Positions 29,140 through 38,231 of a DNA stretch of 64,000 nt are shown one piece after another. Each line of letters begins with the position of its first letter. Within the stretch, counting starts at the first letter, position 1. Under the pieces are notes generated by a model. It was not told where the DNA came from. It did no database searches and was given only the letters and a program-made list of their open reading frames with translations. Position numbers and translations under genes: made by a program. The stretch spans positions 868,001-932,000 of the forward strand of contig NZ_CP063813.1 in the NCBI RefSeq assembly GCF_015277815.1. The letters run 5' to 3'. Source of the stretch: Microbacterium atlanticum (GTDB taxonomy: Bacteria > Actinomycetota > Actinomycetes > Actinomycetales > Microbacteriaceae).

Positions 29140-31005
29140 CTAGGGAGCTGCGGCGAGCGGTGCGGCGGGCGCCTCCGGCGCGGCGGGAGCCGCCGCTGCG
29201 GGCGGGAGCGCGGGTGCGCTCCGGTTGGCGTTGGCGTTGGCGTTGGCGTTGGCGTTGGCCTGCGCCTGGGCGGGTGGGCTCTTGGCTGTCGCCTTCGCGT
29301 TGGCGTTGGGGTTGGGGCCGGCGTTGGGATTCGCTCCGCCGTTGGGGTTGGGGCCGGCGTTCGGATTGGCCCCGGCATTCGCGTTGGTGCCGGCGGTCGG
29401 GTTGGCGTGGGTGGAGCCGGTTCCGCTGGTGCCGGCGTTCGGGTTCGCCCGGGCGTTCGGGTTCGCCCCGGCGTGGGGGTTCGCCCCGGCGTGGGGGTTC
29501 GCCCCGGCGTTCGGGTTCGCCCCGGCGTTCGGGTTCGCCCCGGCGTGGGGGTCGGCGTGGGTGGAGGGGGTGCCGGCGTTCGGGTTTCCGCTGCCCGTCG
29601 TCGCATGAGGACTCGCAGGGGCGCCGGCGTTCGCGCCGCCGCCGTGGCCGTCGCCGGGGGTGCCGGCGGTGTCGTGGCCGGGTGCGCCGTCCGCCGCGCC
29701 GTGCGAGGAGGGCGGGGTGGAGGCATCCGTGTCGTACGCACCGCTGTCCGTCAGGACCGGGATGTCGGCGGGGTCCGGGCCGGACTCGTCCGGGAGGTGC
29801 AGAGCGGACTCCGCGTCGTCGGCGATGCCGGGTACCACCGGCGAGGTCGGCTGCGTGACCTCTGTGACGGCCGGGGTCGGGACGGGCTGGTCGGCGACCG
29901 GCGGCAGCACCACCGCCGCGGCGACCACGCCGCCCGTGACGATGAGTCCCGCCGCGGCCAGGCCCGACGCGGCGCCGATGCCGGCCAGCGCCGACCCGCC
30001 CGCGGCGGCTGCCACGACGGTCGTCGTACCGCCCGCCGCGGCCGCAGCGCCGACCGCGCCGGCGCTCGAGCTGACGGCAGCCGTGCCGGCACCGAGACCC
30101 GTGCCGGTGCCGGTGACCGCACCGGGCAGCGCCGCGACGGTGCCTTCCGCCACGACGGAGGGCATCCCGGCCATGGCGACGAGCGAGGTGCCGCCTCCCT
30201 GGACCGTCGCGAGGTAGCCCGCCGTGCCGGTCGCGCCGAGCGCCAGCGGCAGCAGCACCAGCGCGAGCCGGCTCGACACCTCCGCCGCCTCGCTCGACAC
30301 CAGCGCGCAGCGCACGCATTGCGCCAGGTGGCGCTCGATCTTGGCGTGATCGCGGCGTCCCAGGTTGCGCCGCGCGTACGCGCCGAGGTGCTCGATCGTC
30401 CATTGACAGTCCGACCCGTCGGCGACCGCGCGCAGATGCGCCTGGATCCACGCCTCTCGCAGGCCCTCGCGGGCGCGGAACGCCAGCTGCGCGACCGCGG
30501 TCGGCTTCATGCCGAGGAGCGGCGCGATCTCGGCGGGCTTCATCTGCTCGATCTCGGAGTACCAGAGCACCTCCTGCCAGCGGGTGGGAAGGCTGCGGAA
30601 CGCCTGGTGCGTGAGGCCCCGGTCCAGGGCCGCCTCGCTCTCATGCTCGCCGGCGGCAGGGTCCTCGACGCCGTCCAGCTCGTCGATCGCGGTCTCACGG
30701 CGGGCGCGCCCCCACGCGGCCGCGGTGTTGCGGATGCTCGTGAAGAGGTACGCGCGGAACGAGCCGGTGGGGCCGCCCCCCGAGACGATGGAGCCGTAGA
30801 TGCGGGTGTACGCCTCCTGCACCAGGTCGTCCGCATCGAGGCTCGACGTCATGTTGCGCGCGACCGTGACGCCCGCGCGGTAGTGGCGGCGCCACAGTTC
30901 TCCGAAGGCGCCGGCGTCGCCCGAGCGGGTGCGCGTGACGAGGTCGGCGTCGGCGACGGCATCGCCCGCCGCCTGCCCGCGCTCGCGCACCTCGTCGTGT
31001 TCCAT
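29140..31005 (-). CDS. ECF-type sigma factor fused to zinc finger, membrane segments and Asn-Pro repeat tail
   Basis: 621 residues from ATG 31005 (an ATG 23 codons earlier lacks a ribosome site). Region 2 is at about 20-90 (AFGELWRRHY, DADDLVQEAYTRIY) and region 4 at about 130-185 (SLPTRWQEVLWYSEIEQMKP, GMKPTAVAQLAFRAREGLRE). A zinc-finger pattern HLAQCVRC near 226-233 resembles anti-sigma zf-HC2. Hydrophobic stretches follow at about 240-262 and 337-368, an acidic Pro/Thr linker, then about 130 residues of NPNA/GANPHA-like repeats ending in (AN)n. Sigma factors with fused zinc finger and membrane anchors are known in actinobacteria (ECF52-like). It would be held at the membrane and released or activated by an envelope signal. 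Confidence 0.8.
   Translation of the reverse strand: MEHDEVRERGQAAGDAVADADLVTRTRSGDAGAFGELWRRHYRAGVTVARNMTSSLDADDLVQEAYTRIYGSIVSGGGPTGSFRAYLFTSIRNTAAAWGRARRETAIDELDGVEDPAAGEHESEAALDRGLTHQAFRSLPTRWQEVLWYSEIEQMKPAEIAPLLGMKPTAVAQLAFRAREGLREAWIQAHLRAVADGSDCQWTIEHLGAYARRNLGRRDHAKIERHLAQCVRCALVSSEAAEVSSRLALVLLPLALGATGTAGYLATVQGGGTSLVAMAGMPSVVAEGTVAALPGAVTGTGTGLGAGTAAVSSSAGAVGAAAAAGGTTTVVAAAAGGSALAGIGAASGLAAAGLIVTGGVVAAAVVLPPVADQPVPTPAVTEVTQPTSPVVPGIADDAESALHLPDESGPDPADIPVLTDSGAYDTDASTPPSSHGAADGAPGHDTAGTPGDGHGGGANAGAPASPHATTGSGNPNAGTPSTHADPHAGANPNAGANPNAGANPHAGANPHAGANPNARANPNAGTSGTGSTHANPTAGTNANAGANPNAGPNPNGGANPNAGPNPNANAKATAKSPPAQAQANANANANANANRSAPALPPAAAAPAAPEAPAAPLAAAP
29220..29600 (-). repeat. 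Degenerate 6- to 18-bp tandem repeats coding the Asn-Pro-Asn-Ala tail
   Basis: On the + strand the unit GTTGGC is repeated five times from 29223, and longer units of the type GGGTTCGCCCCGGCGTTC recur between 29450 and 29550. They encode GANPNA/GANPHA hexads. Such arrays vary in length by slippage. Confidence 0.85.
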
Positions 31006-31217
31006 GGATCCCCAGTCTCCGCGGCGCACCGTCGCGCCTCCCGCCGCGGCCGTCTCGGGTCGCGACCGATCCATTGTCGCCGCAAGGTGCCGGTTTCGCC
31101 AGGGGCTGGCGCGGACTGCGCCGACGCCTCCGCGCGCCTCGCCGGGCGGCTCCGAACATTCTTCCCGAACTCGCGTAATAGACCGCAGACCCCGACGTCT
31201 CTCTCGTCAGAGTGGCA

Positions 31218-31268
31218 CCGCCCCTGTGTGGGGCACGGGGCGGCAGCCCCCCGCGAGACAGCTCGCGG
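31218..31268 (-). terminator. Hairpins downstream of nagA, in the gap before the sigma gene
   Basis: CCGCGAG/CTCGCGG (31251-31257, 31262-31268) and CCGCCCC/GGGGCGG (31218-31224, 31237-31243) form stems after the nagA stop on the minus strand. The remaining gap 31006-31217 shows no gene; it should carry the sigma gene's promoter, but I see no convincing consensus. Confidence 0.5.
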
Positions 31269-31331
31269 ATCTGGCGGGGTTCGAAGGTATCTCGGGGGAG
31301 GGATCTTCGGCCCCGCCTTCGTCGTGTGCGC

Positions 31332-32468
31332 TCAGCCCGGGCGGCCGTCGACCCACACGCGACGCACCGCGAGGTGCTCGTCCAGCAGCACCGCATCCGC
31401 GGGCGAGCCGGCGTCGAGTCGTCCGAGATCGGGCCGGCCGACCGCCCGCGCGGGCGTCGCACCCGCGGCACGCACGGCGTCCCCGAGGCCCACCCCCGCG
31501 CCGACGATGTGGCGCACCGCGGCGTCCTGCGTGAGGGTGGAACCGGCGATCGCCCCTCCGTCCTCCAGGCGGGCGACCCCGCCGTCCACGCGTACGGGCA
31601 GGCCGCCCAGCACATAGCGTCCGTCGGACGACCCTGCCGCCGCCATCGCGTCGGTGATCAGCGCCATCCGGTCCCCGCCGGCGGCGAAGAGGGTCGCGAT
31701 CAGGGCGAGGTCGACGTGCACGCCGTCGGCGATGATCTCGAGGGTGACCCGGTCGTCGCGCAGCGCCGCCACCACGGGACCGGGCGCGCGGTGGTGGATG
31801 CCGTTCATCGCGTTGAACGCGTGGGTGAGGAGGGTCGCGCCCGCGTCGAACGCCCGGCGGGTGACGTCGGCATCCGCGTCGGTGTGCCCGACCGCGACGG
31901 CGACGCCGGCGTCGGTGAAGCGCCGGATGGCGTCGAAGGCGCCCGGGAGCTCGGGAGCCAGCGTGACCTGCCGGATCGAGCCGCGTCCCGCTTCCAGCAG
32001 ACGGTCGACGGATGCCGCGTCCGGCGCGCGCAGCAGCGACGCCGTGTGCGCGCCCTTGTGGCCGGGGTCGAGGAAGGGCCCCTCCAGGTGGGAGCCGAGG
32101 ATCGTCGGATCGGATGCCGCGAGATCGGCGACCATCGCCACCCGGGCGGCCAGCTCGTCGATCGGCGCCGTGATGAGCGAGAGCACGGCCCGTGTCGTGC
32201 CGTGGGCCCGGTGCACCGCGCGCGCCGCGCGGATCGCCTCGGGGCCGTCGTCGAAGCTCGCCCCGCCGCCGCCGTGCCCGTGGATGTCGACGAAGCCGGG
32301 GGCGAGGCATCCGCCCCCACCGTCCACGACGTGGCGGGCGGCGGGGAGCTCGCCGCCCTCGCCGGCCGCCGACACCCTGCCGTCCTCGAACCGGACCCAG
32401 CCGTCTGCGCGGGCCGGGTCGACGCCCGTCGATCCCAGCACGCGGACGCTGTGGACGAGCGTGCTCAC
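31332..32468 (-). CDS. nagA: N-acetylglucosamine-6-phosphate deacetylase
   Basis: 378 residues of the amidohydrolase family. Metal and substrate motifs: FVDIHGHGGGG, SHLEGPFL (Glu ligand), VAVGHTDA, LTHAFNAMNG and LITDAMAAAG (catalytic Asp). It yields glucosamine-6-P for NagB. It starts with GTG 32468, with GGAAGGAG 7 bases upstream. It lies 25 bp after the hexosaminidase gene on the same strand, so hexosaminidase-nagA is an operon, probably controlled from the site at 34036. Confidence 0.95.
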   Translation of the reverse strand: MSTLVHSVRVLGSTGVDPARADGWVRFEDGRVSAAGEGGELPAARHVVDGGGGCLAPGFVDIHGHGGGGASFDDGPEAIRAARAVHRAHGTTRAVLSLITAPIDELAARVAMVADLAASDPTILGSHLEGPFLDPGHKGAHTASLLRAPDAASVDRLLEAGRGSIRQVTLAPELPGAFDAIRRFTDAGVAVAVGHTDADADVTRRAFDAGATLLTHAFNAMNGIHHRAPGPVVAALRDDRVTLEIIADGVHVDLALIATLFAAGGDRMALITDAMAAAGSSDGRYVLGGLPVRVDGGVARLEDGGAIAGSTLTQDAAVRHIVGAGVGLGDAVRAAGATPARAVGRPDLGRLDAGSPADAVLLDEHLAVRRVWVDGRPG

Positions 32469-32493
32469 GGGGTGGCTCCTTCCTCGACGGCGG

Positions 32494-34005
32494 TCACTCG
32501 ACGGCCCACGGGATCTCTTCCGAGCGGTGGAACCCGATGCCCATCGCGGTCCACAACGGTCCGAGTGCGCCGACGCGCTCGCGGAACGACGCCCACGTGC
32601 GCAGCGAGCTCGTGCCGGTCGCCGGCGACCAGCCGGCTTCGGCGGCGGCGGCGATGCGGGGGAACGCCATGGTGTCGACGTCGGCGGCGGTGCGGACCGT
32701 CTCGGTCCACAGCGGCGCCTCGACGCCGAGGATGCCGGTGTCGTCGACCCCGGGTATGACGTCGGCGGGCTCCCACGAGTACGCGCGCTCGACGCTCGTC
32801 GGCCCGTTCGCCCATACGAGGCCGAGGTCGGGACCGGACGGGTACTTCATGTCGAGGTAGACCGCATCTGCGGGGGAGAGGATGAGGCCGCCGGCGTTGT
32901 CGGCGAACGCCTTCGCCGTCGCATCGGAATCGCCCTGCGGCACGACGTAGCCCCAGTACTGGCCGACTGTCGTGTCGGCGATGCCCTTCACCGCGCCCGC
33001 CTCGTGCCAGGCGATGGGCGTCTTGCCGAGGTCGGCGATGATGGCGCTCACGCGCGCGACGAAGACGTCGAAGTCCTCCGGGCTGGTCGACAGCGACTCG
33101 TCGCCGCCGAAGTGCAGGTACGGCCCGGGCGTCATCGCGGTCAGCTCGCCGAACACGTCCGCGACGAAGTCGTAGGTCGCCTCGTCGTCGATCTTCAGCG
33201 ACGAGAAGCCGACGGCCATCCCGTCGAACGGCACGCCGGCGACGGGCGGCTCCCCGCCGTGCTCGCGGACGGCCGCGAGGGTGTCATCGCCGAGCACGGG
33301 ATCCTCGGCGAGCTGCGGGTACGCCAGGCCCACGGCGTGCGTGTGACCGGGCATGTCGATCTCGGGCACCACGATCATGTGACGGGACGCGGCGTGCTCC
33401 ACGATCGCGCGGTAGTCGTCCTTCGTGTAGAACCCGCCGGGGTCGCCGCCGACCGAGGTGCCGGAGGCCACCGCGGTGAGCTCGGGACGGGAGTGCAGCT
33501 GCAGCCGCCAGCCCTGGTCGTCGGTGAGGTGCAGGTGAAGCGCGTTCAGCTTCAGTGACGCGGCGTGGTCGATGAGGCTCTTCACCGTGTCGACGCCGTG
33601 GAAGTGCCGGGCGACGTCGAGCATCACGCCCCGGTACGGGAAGCGGGGGGCGTCCAGGATCGCCACGGCGGGAACCACCCAGCCGTCGCCGTCGCGGGCG
33701 ATGAGCTGCGCGAGCGTCTGGACGCCGTAGAACAGCCCGACGGCGTCGGCCCCCGTGACGATGACGGATGCCTCGTCCACGTCGATCCGGTACGACTCCG
33801 GTGGTCCGCCGGGGGTGATGCGCAGCTCGACGCCTCCGGGCTCGTCGGCCGTGGCGATGTCGTGACCCGTGCGGGCCCGCACCGCCGCGGCCAGGCCGGC
33901 GGCGGCATCCGCGTCTCCCGACAGGGTGGTGGCGTCGGAGAGCCGGAACGGCGCACCGCCCGCCGCCATCGACGCGGGTGCGGGCACGACGGCGGGAAGC
34001 GGCAC
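32494..34005 (-). CDS. Beta-N-acetylhexosaminidase, GH20 family
   Basis: 503 residues. The N-terminal GH20b-like domain is followed by the catalytic barrel: RGVMLDVARHFHGV, HLHLTDDQGWRLQLHSRPEL and the Asp-Glu pair in LHFGGDES near residue 297 that carries the substrate-assisted mechanism. It frees GlcNAc from chito-oligomers or muropeptides. No signal peptide is evident, so it may act on imported oligosaccharides. The reading frame extends upstream, but GTG 34005 has GGAG 5-6 bases before it and begins the family N-terminus. A 19-bp site shared with the ROK regulator gene lies 30 bp upstream. Confidence 0.93.
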   Translation of the reverse strand: MPLPAVVPAPASMAAGGAPFRLSDATTLSGDADAAAGLAAAVRARTGHDIATADEPGGVELRITPGGPPESYRIDVDEASVIVTGADAVGLFYGVQTLAQLIARDGDGWVVPAVAILDAPRFPYRGVMLDVARHFHGVDTVKSLIDHAASLKLNALHLHLTDDQGWRLQLHSRPELTAVASGTSVGGDPGGFYTKDDYRAIVEHAASRHMIVVPEIDMPGHTHAVGLAYPQLAEDPVLGDDTLAAVREHGGEPPVAGVPFDGMAVGFSSLKIDDEATYDFVADVFGELTAMTPGPYLHFGGDESLSTSPEDFDVFVARVSAIIADLGKTPIAWHEAGAVKGIADTTVGQYWGYVVPQGDSDATAKAFADNAGGLILSPADAVYLDMKYPSGPDLGLVWANGPTSVERAYSWEPADVIPGVDDTGILGVEAPLWTETVRTAADVDTMAFPRIAAAAEAGWSPATGTSSLRTWASFRERVGALGPLWTAMGIGFHRSEEIPWAVE

Positions 34006-34035
34006 GGTGTCTCCATTCTTGGCGCGGGGGCGGAT

Positions 34036-34054
34036 GTAAAGACTCCTAACAAAC
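34036..34054. promoter_or_regulatory. Candidate ROK-regulator operator upstream of hexosaminidase-nagA
   Basis: GTAAAGACTCCTAACAAAC matches 16 of 19 bases of the site at 20884-20902. On the coding strand it reads GTTTGTTAGGAGTCTTTAC, an imperfect palindrome over the likely promoter. Confidence 0.6.
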
Positions 34055-34097
34055 CGACCGCCCCTCAGCCTAGCGCGTCGTGTTCGGTTATGCTCGG

Positions 34098-34172
34098 GTT
34101 GTCGCGACTGGCGTTGAGGTGGGTCACCACCGGGGAGCGACCGACGACGGCATTCGACCGCACGCCTGGGCC
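34098..34172 (+). promoter_or_regulatory. ZTP (pfl) riboswitch upstream of glyA
   Basis: The conserved parts are present in order. Stem GTCGC (34101-34105) pairs with GCGAC (34137-34141). GGCG (34110-34113) can pair with CGCC (34163-34166) as the pseudoknot. Hairpin GGTGG/CCACC spans 34118-34131, then CGGGGAGCGAC, a linker, and the GCCTGGGC block at 34164-34171. The class senses ZTP/ZMP when 10-formyl-THF is short and normally raises one-carbon genes such as glyA and folD, exactly the genes that follow. A -10-like TATGCT is at 34089-34094. Confidence 0.88.
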
Positions 34173-34217
34173 GATGTGGGAACCCCCCTATCTGCACGCC
34201 GTGAGTCAGGAGATCGC

Positions 34218-35492
34218 ATGACCGATCAGTTCTTCAACGCCCCGCTCGCCGAGGTCGACCCCGAGATCGCCCAGGTGCTCGACCGCGAGCTCGACCGGCA
34301 GCGCGGGTTCCTCGAGATGATCGCGTCCGAGAACTTCGTCCCCGTCTCGGTCCTGCAGTCCCAGGGCTCGGTGCTGACCAACAAGTACGCCGAGGGCTAT
34401 CCCGGCCGCCGCTACTACGGCGGCTGCGAGGAGGTCGACGTCGCCGAGGAGCTCGCGATCCAGCGGGCCAAGAAGCTGTTCGGCGCCGAATTCGCCAATG
34501 TGCAGCCGCACTCCGGCGCGACGGCCAATGCGGCCGTGCTGCACGCGATCGCGCGCCCGGGCGACACGCTGCTCGGCCTGTCGCTCGACCAGGGCGGGCA
34601 CCTCACGCACGGCATGAAGATCAACTTCTCGGGCCGGCTGTACAACATCGTGGCCTACGGCGTCGATCCCGAGACCTCCACCATCGACATGGACGAGGTC
34701 GCCCGGCTCGCGCGCGAGCACCAGCCGAAGGTGATCATCGCCGGCTGGTCGGCCTACCCGCGCCAGCTGGACTTCGCCCGATTCCGCGCCATCGCCGACG
34801 AGGTCGGCGCCACGCTGTGGGTCGACATGGCGCACTTCGCGGGCCTCGTCGCGGCGGGCGTCCACCCGAACCCGGTGCCGCACGCGCACGTGGTGTCGTC
34901 GACGGTGCACAAGACGATCGGCGGCCCGCGCTCGGGATTCATCCTCACCAACGACGCCGACATCGCGAAGAAGATCAACACCGCGGTCTTCCCCGGCCAG
35001 CAGGGCGGACCGCTCATGCACGTCATCGCGGCCAAGGCCACGGCGTTCAAGCTCGCCGCGACGCCTGAGTTCCGGGAGCGCCAGGAGCGGGTGCTGCGCG
35101 GCGCGCACATCATCGCCGAGCGGCTCTCGCAGCAGGATGTGCGGGATGCCGGCATCTCGGTGCGCTCGGGCGGCACCGACGTGCACCTGGTGCTCGTGGA
35201 CCTCCGCGACGCCCAGATCGACGGCAAGCAGGCCGAGGACCGCCTGCACGAGATCCGCATCACCGTGAACCGCAACGCCGTCCCCAACGACCCGCGCCCG
35301 CCGATGGTCACGTCGGGGCTGCGGATCGGCACGCCCGCGCTCGCGACGCGCGGGTTCGGCGACGCCGAGTTCACCGAGGTCGCCGACATCATCGCCCTCG
35401 CCCTGCAGCCGGGTGCCGACCTCGAGGAGCTGCGGCTGCGGGTCGCGGCCCTCACCGCCGCGTTCCCGCTGTACCCGGGCTTCCGCCACTGA
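34218..35492 (+). CDS. glyA: Serine hydroxymethyltransferase
   Basis: 424 residues; a pyridoxal-phosphate enzyme converting serine and THF to glycine and 5,10-methylene-THF. Motifs: [53 protein letters not shown] and the PLP lysine in [16 protein letters not shown] 34218 is chosen, preceded by CAGGAGA; the frame is open further up through the riboswitch but that part is not protein. It is regulated by the ZTP riboswitch and followed by a terminator with a T-run. Confidence 0.97.
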   Translation: MTDQFFNAPLAEVDPEIAQVLDRELDRQRGFLEMIASENFVPVSVLQSQGSVLTNKYAEGYPGRRYYGGCEEVDVAEELAIQRAKKLFGAEFANVQPHSGATANAAVLHAIARPGDTLLGLSLDQGGHLTHGMKINFSGRLYNIVAYGVDPETSTIDMDEVARLAREHQPKVIIAGWSAYPRQLDFARFRAIADEVGATLWVDMAHFAGLVAAGVHPNPVPHAHVVSSTVHKTIGGPRSGFILTNDADIAKKINTAVFPGQQGGPLMHVIAAKATAFKLAATPEFRERQERVLRGAHIIAERLSQQDVRDAGISVRSGGTDVHLVLVDLRDAQIDGKQAEDRLHEIRITVNRNAVPNDPRPPMVTSGLRIGTPALATRGFGDAEFTEVADIIALALQPGADLEELRLRVAALTAAFPLYPGFRH

Positions 35493-35499
35493 CCTCGAA

Positions 35500-35526
35500 C
35501 CCGGCGCCCCTTGGCGCGCGGGTTTC
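35500..35526 (+). terminator. Intrinsic terminator after glyA
   Basis: CCCG+GCGCC (35500-35508) pairs with GGCGC+CGGG (35513-35522) with one bulged G, followed by TTTCT. It separates glyA from folD, so folD may use its own promoter or read-through. Confidence 0.75.
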
Positions 35527-35552
35527 TGCTATCACTATCAACATAGGTATTC

Positions 35553-35577
35553 CGGATGCCGTGGCTCGCGGCATCCG
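35553..35577 (+). repeat. Hairpin with GGATGCC core upstream of folD
   Basis: Perfect 9-bp arms CGGATGCCG and CGGCATCCG around a 7-base loop, 40 bp before the folD start. No T-run follows, so it may be an RNA processing or stability element rather than a terminator. Confidence 0.5.
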
Positions 35578-35617
35578 TGATCCCGTGGTTCCACCTCAGC
35601 AACGAAGGCAGGACGGC

Positions 35618-36499
35618 ATGACCGCACACAAGCTCGACGGCAAGGCCGCGGCGGCCGAGATCAAGGACGAGCTGCGCGAGCGCATCGCGGCGCTCAAGGA
35701 GAAGGGCATCACGCCGGGCATCGCGACGGTGCTGGTCGGCGCCGACCCGGCGTCGCAGCTGTACGTCGGCATGAAGCACCGGCAGTCCGAGGCCATCGGC
35801 ATGAACTCGATCCAGAAGGAGCTCCCCGCCGATGCCACCCAGGAGCAGGTCGAGGCGCTCATCGACGAGCTCAACGCCGACCCGGAGTGCCACGGCTACA
35901 TCGTGCAGCTGCCGCTGCCGAAGCACCTCGACACCGACGCGATCCTCGAGCGCATCGATCCCGCCAAGGACGCCGACGGCCTGCACCCGACCAATCTCGG
36001 CCGCCTCGTGCTCAACGTCAACGCGCCCATCACGACTCCGCTGCCGTGCACCCCGCGGGGCGTCATCGAGCTGCTGCTGCGCAACGACTACGACCTCAAG
36101 GGCAAGCACGTGGTCGTCGTCGGCCGCGGTGTCACGATCGGTCGGTCGATCGGCCTGCTGCTGACCCGTCGCGAGATCAACGCGACGGTGACGCTCACGC
36201 ACACCGGCACCGCTGACCTCGGCCACCACCTGCGCCAGGCCGATGTCATCGTGGCGGCCGCCGGCGTCAAGCACATCGTGCAGGCGTCCGATGTGAAGCC
36301 GGGAGCCGCGGTGCTCGACGTGGGCGTCACGCGCGAGGAGGACCCCGAGACCGGAAAGTCGCAGGTCCACGGCGACGTGCACCCGGATGTCGCCGAGGTC
36401 GCCGGCTACCTCTCGCCCAACCCCGGCGGCGTGGGCCCGATGACCGTCGCCCTCCTCATGACGAACGTCGTCGAGGCCGCCGAGCGCGCCGCCGGCTGA
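35618..36499 (+). CDS. folD: Methylene-THF dehydrogenase / methenyl-THF cyclohydrolase
   Basis: 293 residues. It interconverts 5,10-methylene-THF and 10-formyl-THF with NADP. Motifs: [20 protein letters not shown] (with the catalytic Lys in the K-H-R context), [44 protein letters not shown] (NADP) and [17 protein letters not shown] 35618 has AAGGCAGGA upstream. It functions next to GlyA in one-carbon supply. Confidence 0.96.
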   Translation: MTAHKLDGKAAAAEIKDELRERIAALKEKGITPGIATVLVGADPASQLYVGMKHRQSEAIGMNSIQKELPADATQEQVEALIDELNADPECHGYIVQLPLPKHLDTDAILERIDPAKDADGLHPTNLGRLVLNVNAPITTPLPCTPRGVIELLLRNDYDLKGKHVVVVGRGVTIGRSIGLLLTRREINATVTLTHTGTADLGHHLRQADVIVAAAGVKHIVQASDVKPGAAVLDVGVTREEDPETGKSQVHGDVHPDVAEVAGYLSPNPGGVGPMTVALLMTNVVEAAERAAG

Positions 36500-36566
36500 C
36501 CCGGCGCCGCGCCGGCCCCGGGTTCGCCGCCGCGCCGCGCCGGTCGGCGAGCGCACGGCCTGTTGT

Positions 36567-36625
36567 CGAGTGCACGGCCCGGCGGCGTCGCGAGGTCGTG
36601 CTCTCGTCGGCAGTGCGTGCACTCG
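36567..36625. repeat. Widely spaced inverted repeat between folD and sigma remnant
   Basis: CGAGTGCACG (36567-36576) and CGTGCACTCG (36616-36625) are perfect complements 39 bp apart, in the 158-bp convergent gap. It may aid termination. Confidence 0.5.
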
Positions 36626-36657
36626 GCGGAAGAGCGGACGGATGCCGCGCCCCGGCG

Positions 36658-37491
36658 TCAGCCGCGACGCGACTCGGCCGCCGCCAGGGCGGCCCGGGCG
36701 CCGTCGGTCGGCGCGACAGCGACCAGCCCGCGGTACAGCTTCACCAGCGCGTCGACGTCGAGCGTCCCGGTGCGGGCGCGGTCGCAGTGCACCGCCTGGA
36801 TCGCCGCCTCCAGCTGGAATCGACCGAGCGGGCGTCTCAGCTCCGAGGCCCGCCGCAGCAGGGCGGCGCCCTCGGCGATGAGCGCGCGGTCCCACATCGC
36901 CGGGTCCTGCTCGTCCAGCGGGGGCCAGGGTGCCGCGATGCGGGCCGGCGCCCGCGACTGCGCGTAGGTGAGCAGCGCCGCCAGTCCCCACGCCTCCGGT
37001 TCGTCGTCGAGGAGGGCGGCGGTGAGCACCGCCAGCCAGCGCGCTTCGTCGGCGAGCGATTCGCGCGGCTCCTCGCCCTGGTCGAGCCAGCCGATCGCGT
37101 ACGCGCCGTAGATGGCCTCGAGGACGCCCGGCAGGCGTCCGGGCATGTCGGCGCGGATCGGCACGCGGAACGGGATCCCGGCGTCGCGGATGCGGCGCTT
37201 CGCGCGCACCAGCCGCTGCGCCATCGCCGCCGGGTCCACGCCGAAGGCGCGGGCGATCTGCGCCGCGTCGAAGCCGAGGACCGTCTGCAGCATCAGGGGC
37301 GTCCGGACCGCCGGGTCGATCGCCGGATGCGCGCACGCGAAGAGCAGCTCCAGCCGTCGATCGGGGATCTCGTCGCGCAGCTCCCGCGTGCGCGCCGGGT
37401 CGCCGGCGAAGGGGTCGCCGACGGGCGAGGCCGCGCCGCGGCCCGCGCTCGTGCCGCGGGCGGCGGCGAAGAGCACCGCGTCCAGCGGCAC
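36658..37491 (-). pseudogene. ECF sigma factor of the DUF6596/SigJ-like group, N-terminally truncated
   Basis: The preserved part includes EIPDRRLELLFACAHPAIDP, LMLQTVLGFDAAQIARAFGV (region 4) and the long C-terminal helical domain (LPGVLEAIYGAYAIGWLDQG, PLDEQDPAMWDRALI). Family members are about 400 residues and begin with region 2, which is absent. The in-frame sequence before GTG 37491 reads VARHLRDILGSAAHRTG, like the end of region 2, but has no start codon and runs into the neighbouring gene's end at 37578. The N-terminal 80-100 residues seem to have been deleted. Without region 2 it cannot bind the -10 element, so I call it a pseudogene; a residual protein from GTG 37491 is possible. 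Confidence 0.65.
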
Positions 37492-37577
37492 CCCGGTGCG
37501 ATGCGCCGCAGAGCCGAGGATGTCGCGAAGATGACGAGCGACGAAGGTCGCGATCGACAGGCAGCGGCGAATCGGCC

Positions 37578-38162
37578 TCAGCCGAGCTCGTCCAGCATGC
37601 GGCGCTGCTCATCGGTGAGGCCGTCGTTCCGGTCACGGCGGGCAGAGTCGCGCGGCGCGCCGGGATAGGTGTCGGGCGGGCTGGGGATCGGGGGAGCGGG
37701 GGTCGCGGCATCCGCCTGCTCGCTCCTGCCCGCCGTCGCGCGGTCGTAGAGCGCGCCGGCGTGGCTCTCGACCCGGTCGTCGATCGCATCGTAGATCGCC
37801 CAGCCGATGAGGAGGAACACGGGAGGCAGCACCCAGCCCCAGAACGCGCCGAAGATGCCGCCGCCGATCGAGACCCCGGTGAAGGCCACGGTCGCGATCC
37901 AGACGAGCAAGGCGACGGCGAAGGCGAGCAGGAGCTCCACGAGCTTCTCGCCCGCGCGGGTGCGCTGGTGCGCCGACCTCGCCGCCATCGAGCGGAACCC
38001 CTTCTCGACGAGCGGCTTGATCCAGATGACGAGCGCCGTCAGCACGATGCCCGCCCACAGCGCCGCCCAGCCGACGCGCGCGGGCGTCAGCCACCCGACG
38101 ACGAGGAGCACGACGATGTTGAACACGAGCAGCGACGCGAACCGCACGACCCACTTCTTCAT
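37578..38162 (-). CDS. Membrane protein of unknown function
   Basis: 194 residues with about four hydrophobic helices (FASLLVFNIVVLLVVGWL, VGWAALWAGIVLTALVIWI, LLLAFAVALLVWIATVAF, FWGWVLPPVFLLIGWAIY) and a charged, Pro-rich cytoplasmic tail ending GLTDEQRRMLDELG. ATG 38162 follows GAGAG; a GTG three codons earlier is possible. I do not recognise the family. It abuts the truncated sigma gene, and the junction may mark the deletion that damaged it. Confidence 0.6.
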   Translation of the reverse strand: MKKWVVRFASLLVFNIVVLLVVGWLTPARVGWAALWAGIVLTALVIWIKPLVEKGFRSMAARSAHQRTRAGEKLVELLLAFAVALLVWIATVAFTGVSIGGGIFGAFWGWVLPPVFLLIGWAIYDAIDDRVESHAGALYDRATAGRSEQADAATPAPPIPSPPDTYPGAPRDSARRDRNDGLTDEQRRMLDELG

Positions 38163-38231
38163 GGCTCTCACTGTGCCACGTCCGCAAGGAGGCGGGGAGC
38201 GGATGCCGCGCCCCGGCCCGGCTCCCCGGGC

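Noticed and set aside
28822..31617. 931-codon open frame on the + strand, rich in Val-Gly and Arg repeats
   Set aside because: It is the antisense of the sigma factor's repeat tail and neighbours. The minus-strand frame has clear sigma domains, so the + frame is a composition shadow.
34754..37789. 1011-codon open frame on the minus strand across glyA, folD and the sigma remnant
   Set aside because: It has no recognisable domains and runs antisense to well-defined glyA and folD; high GC keeps it open.
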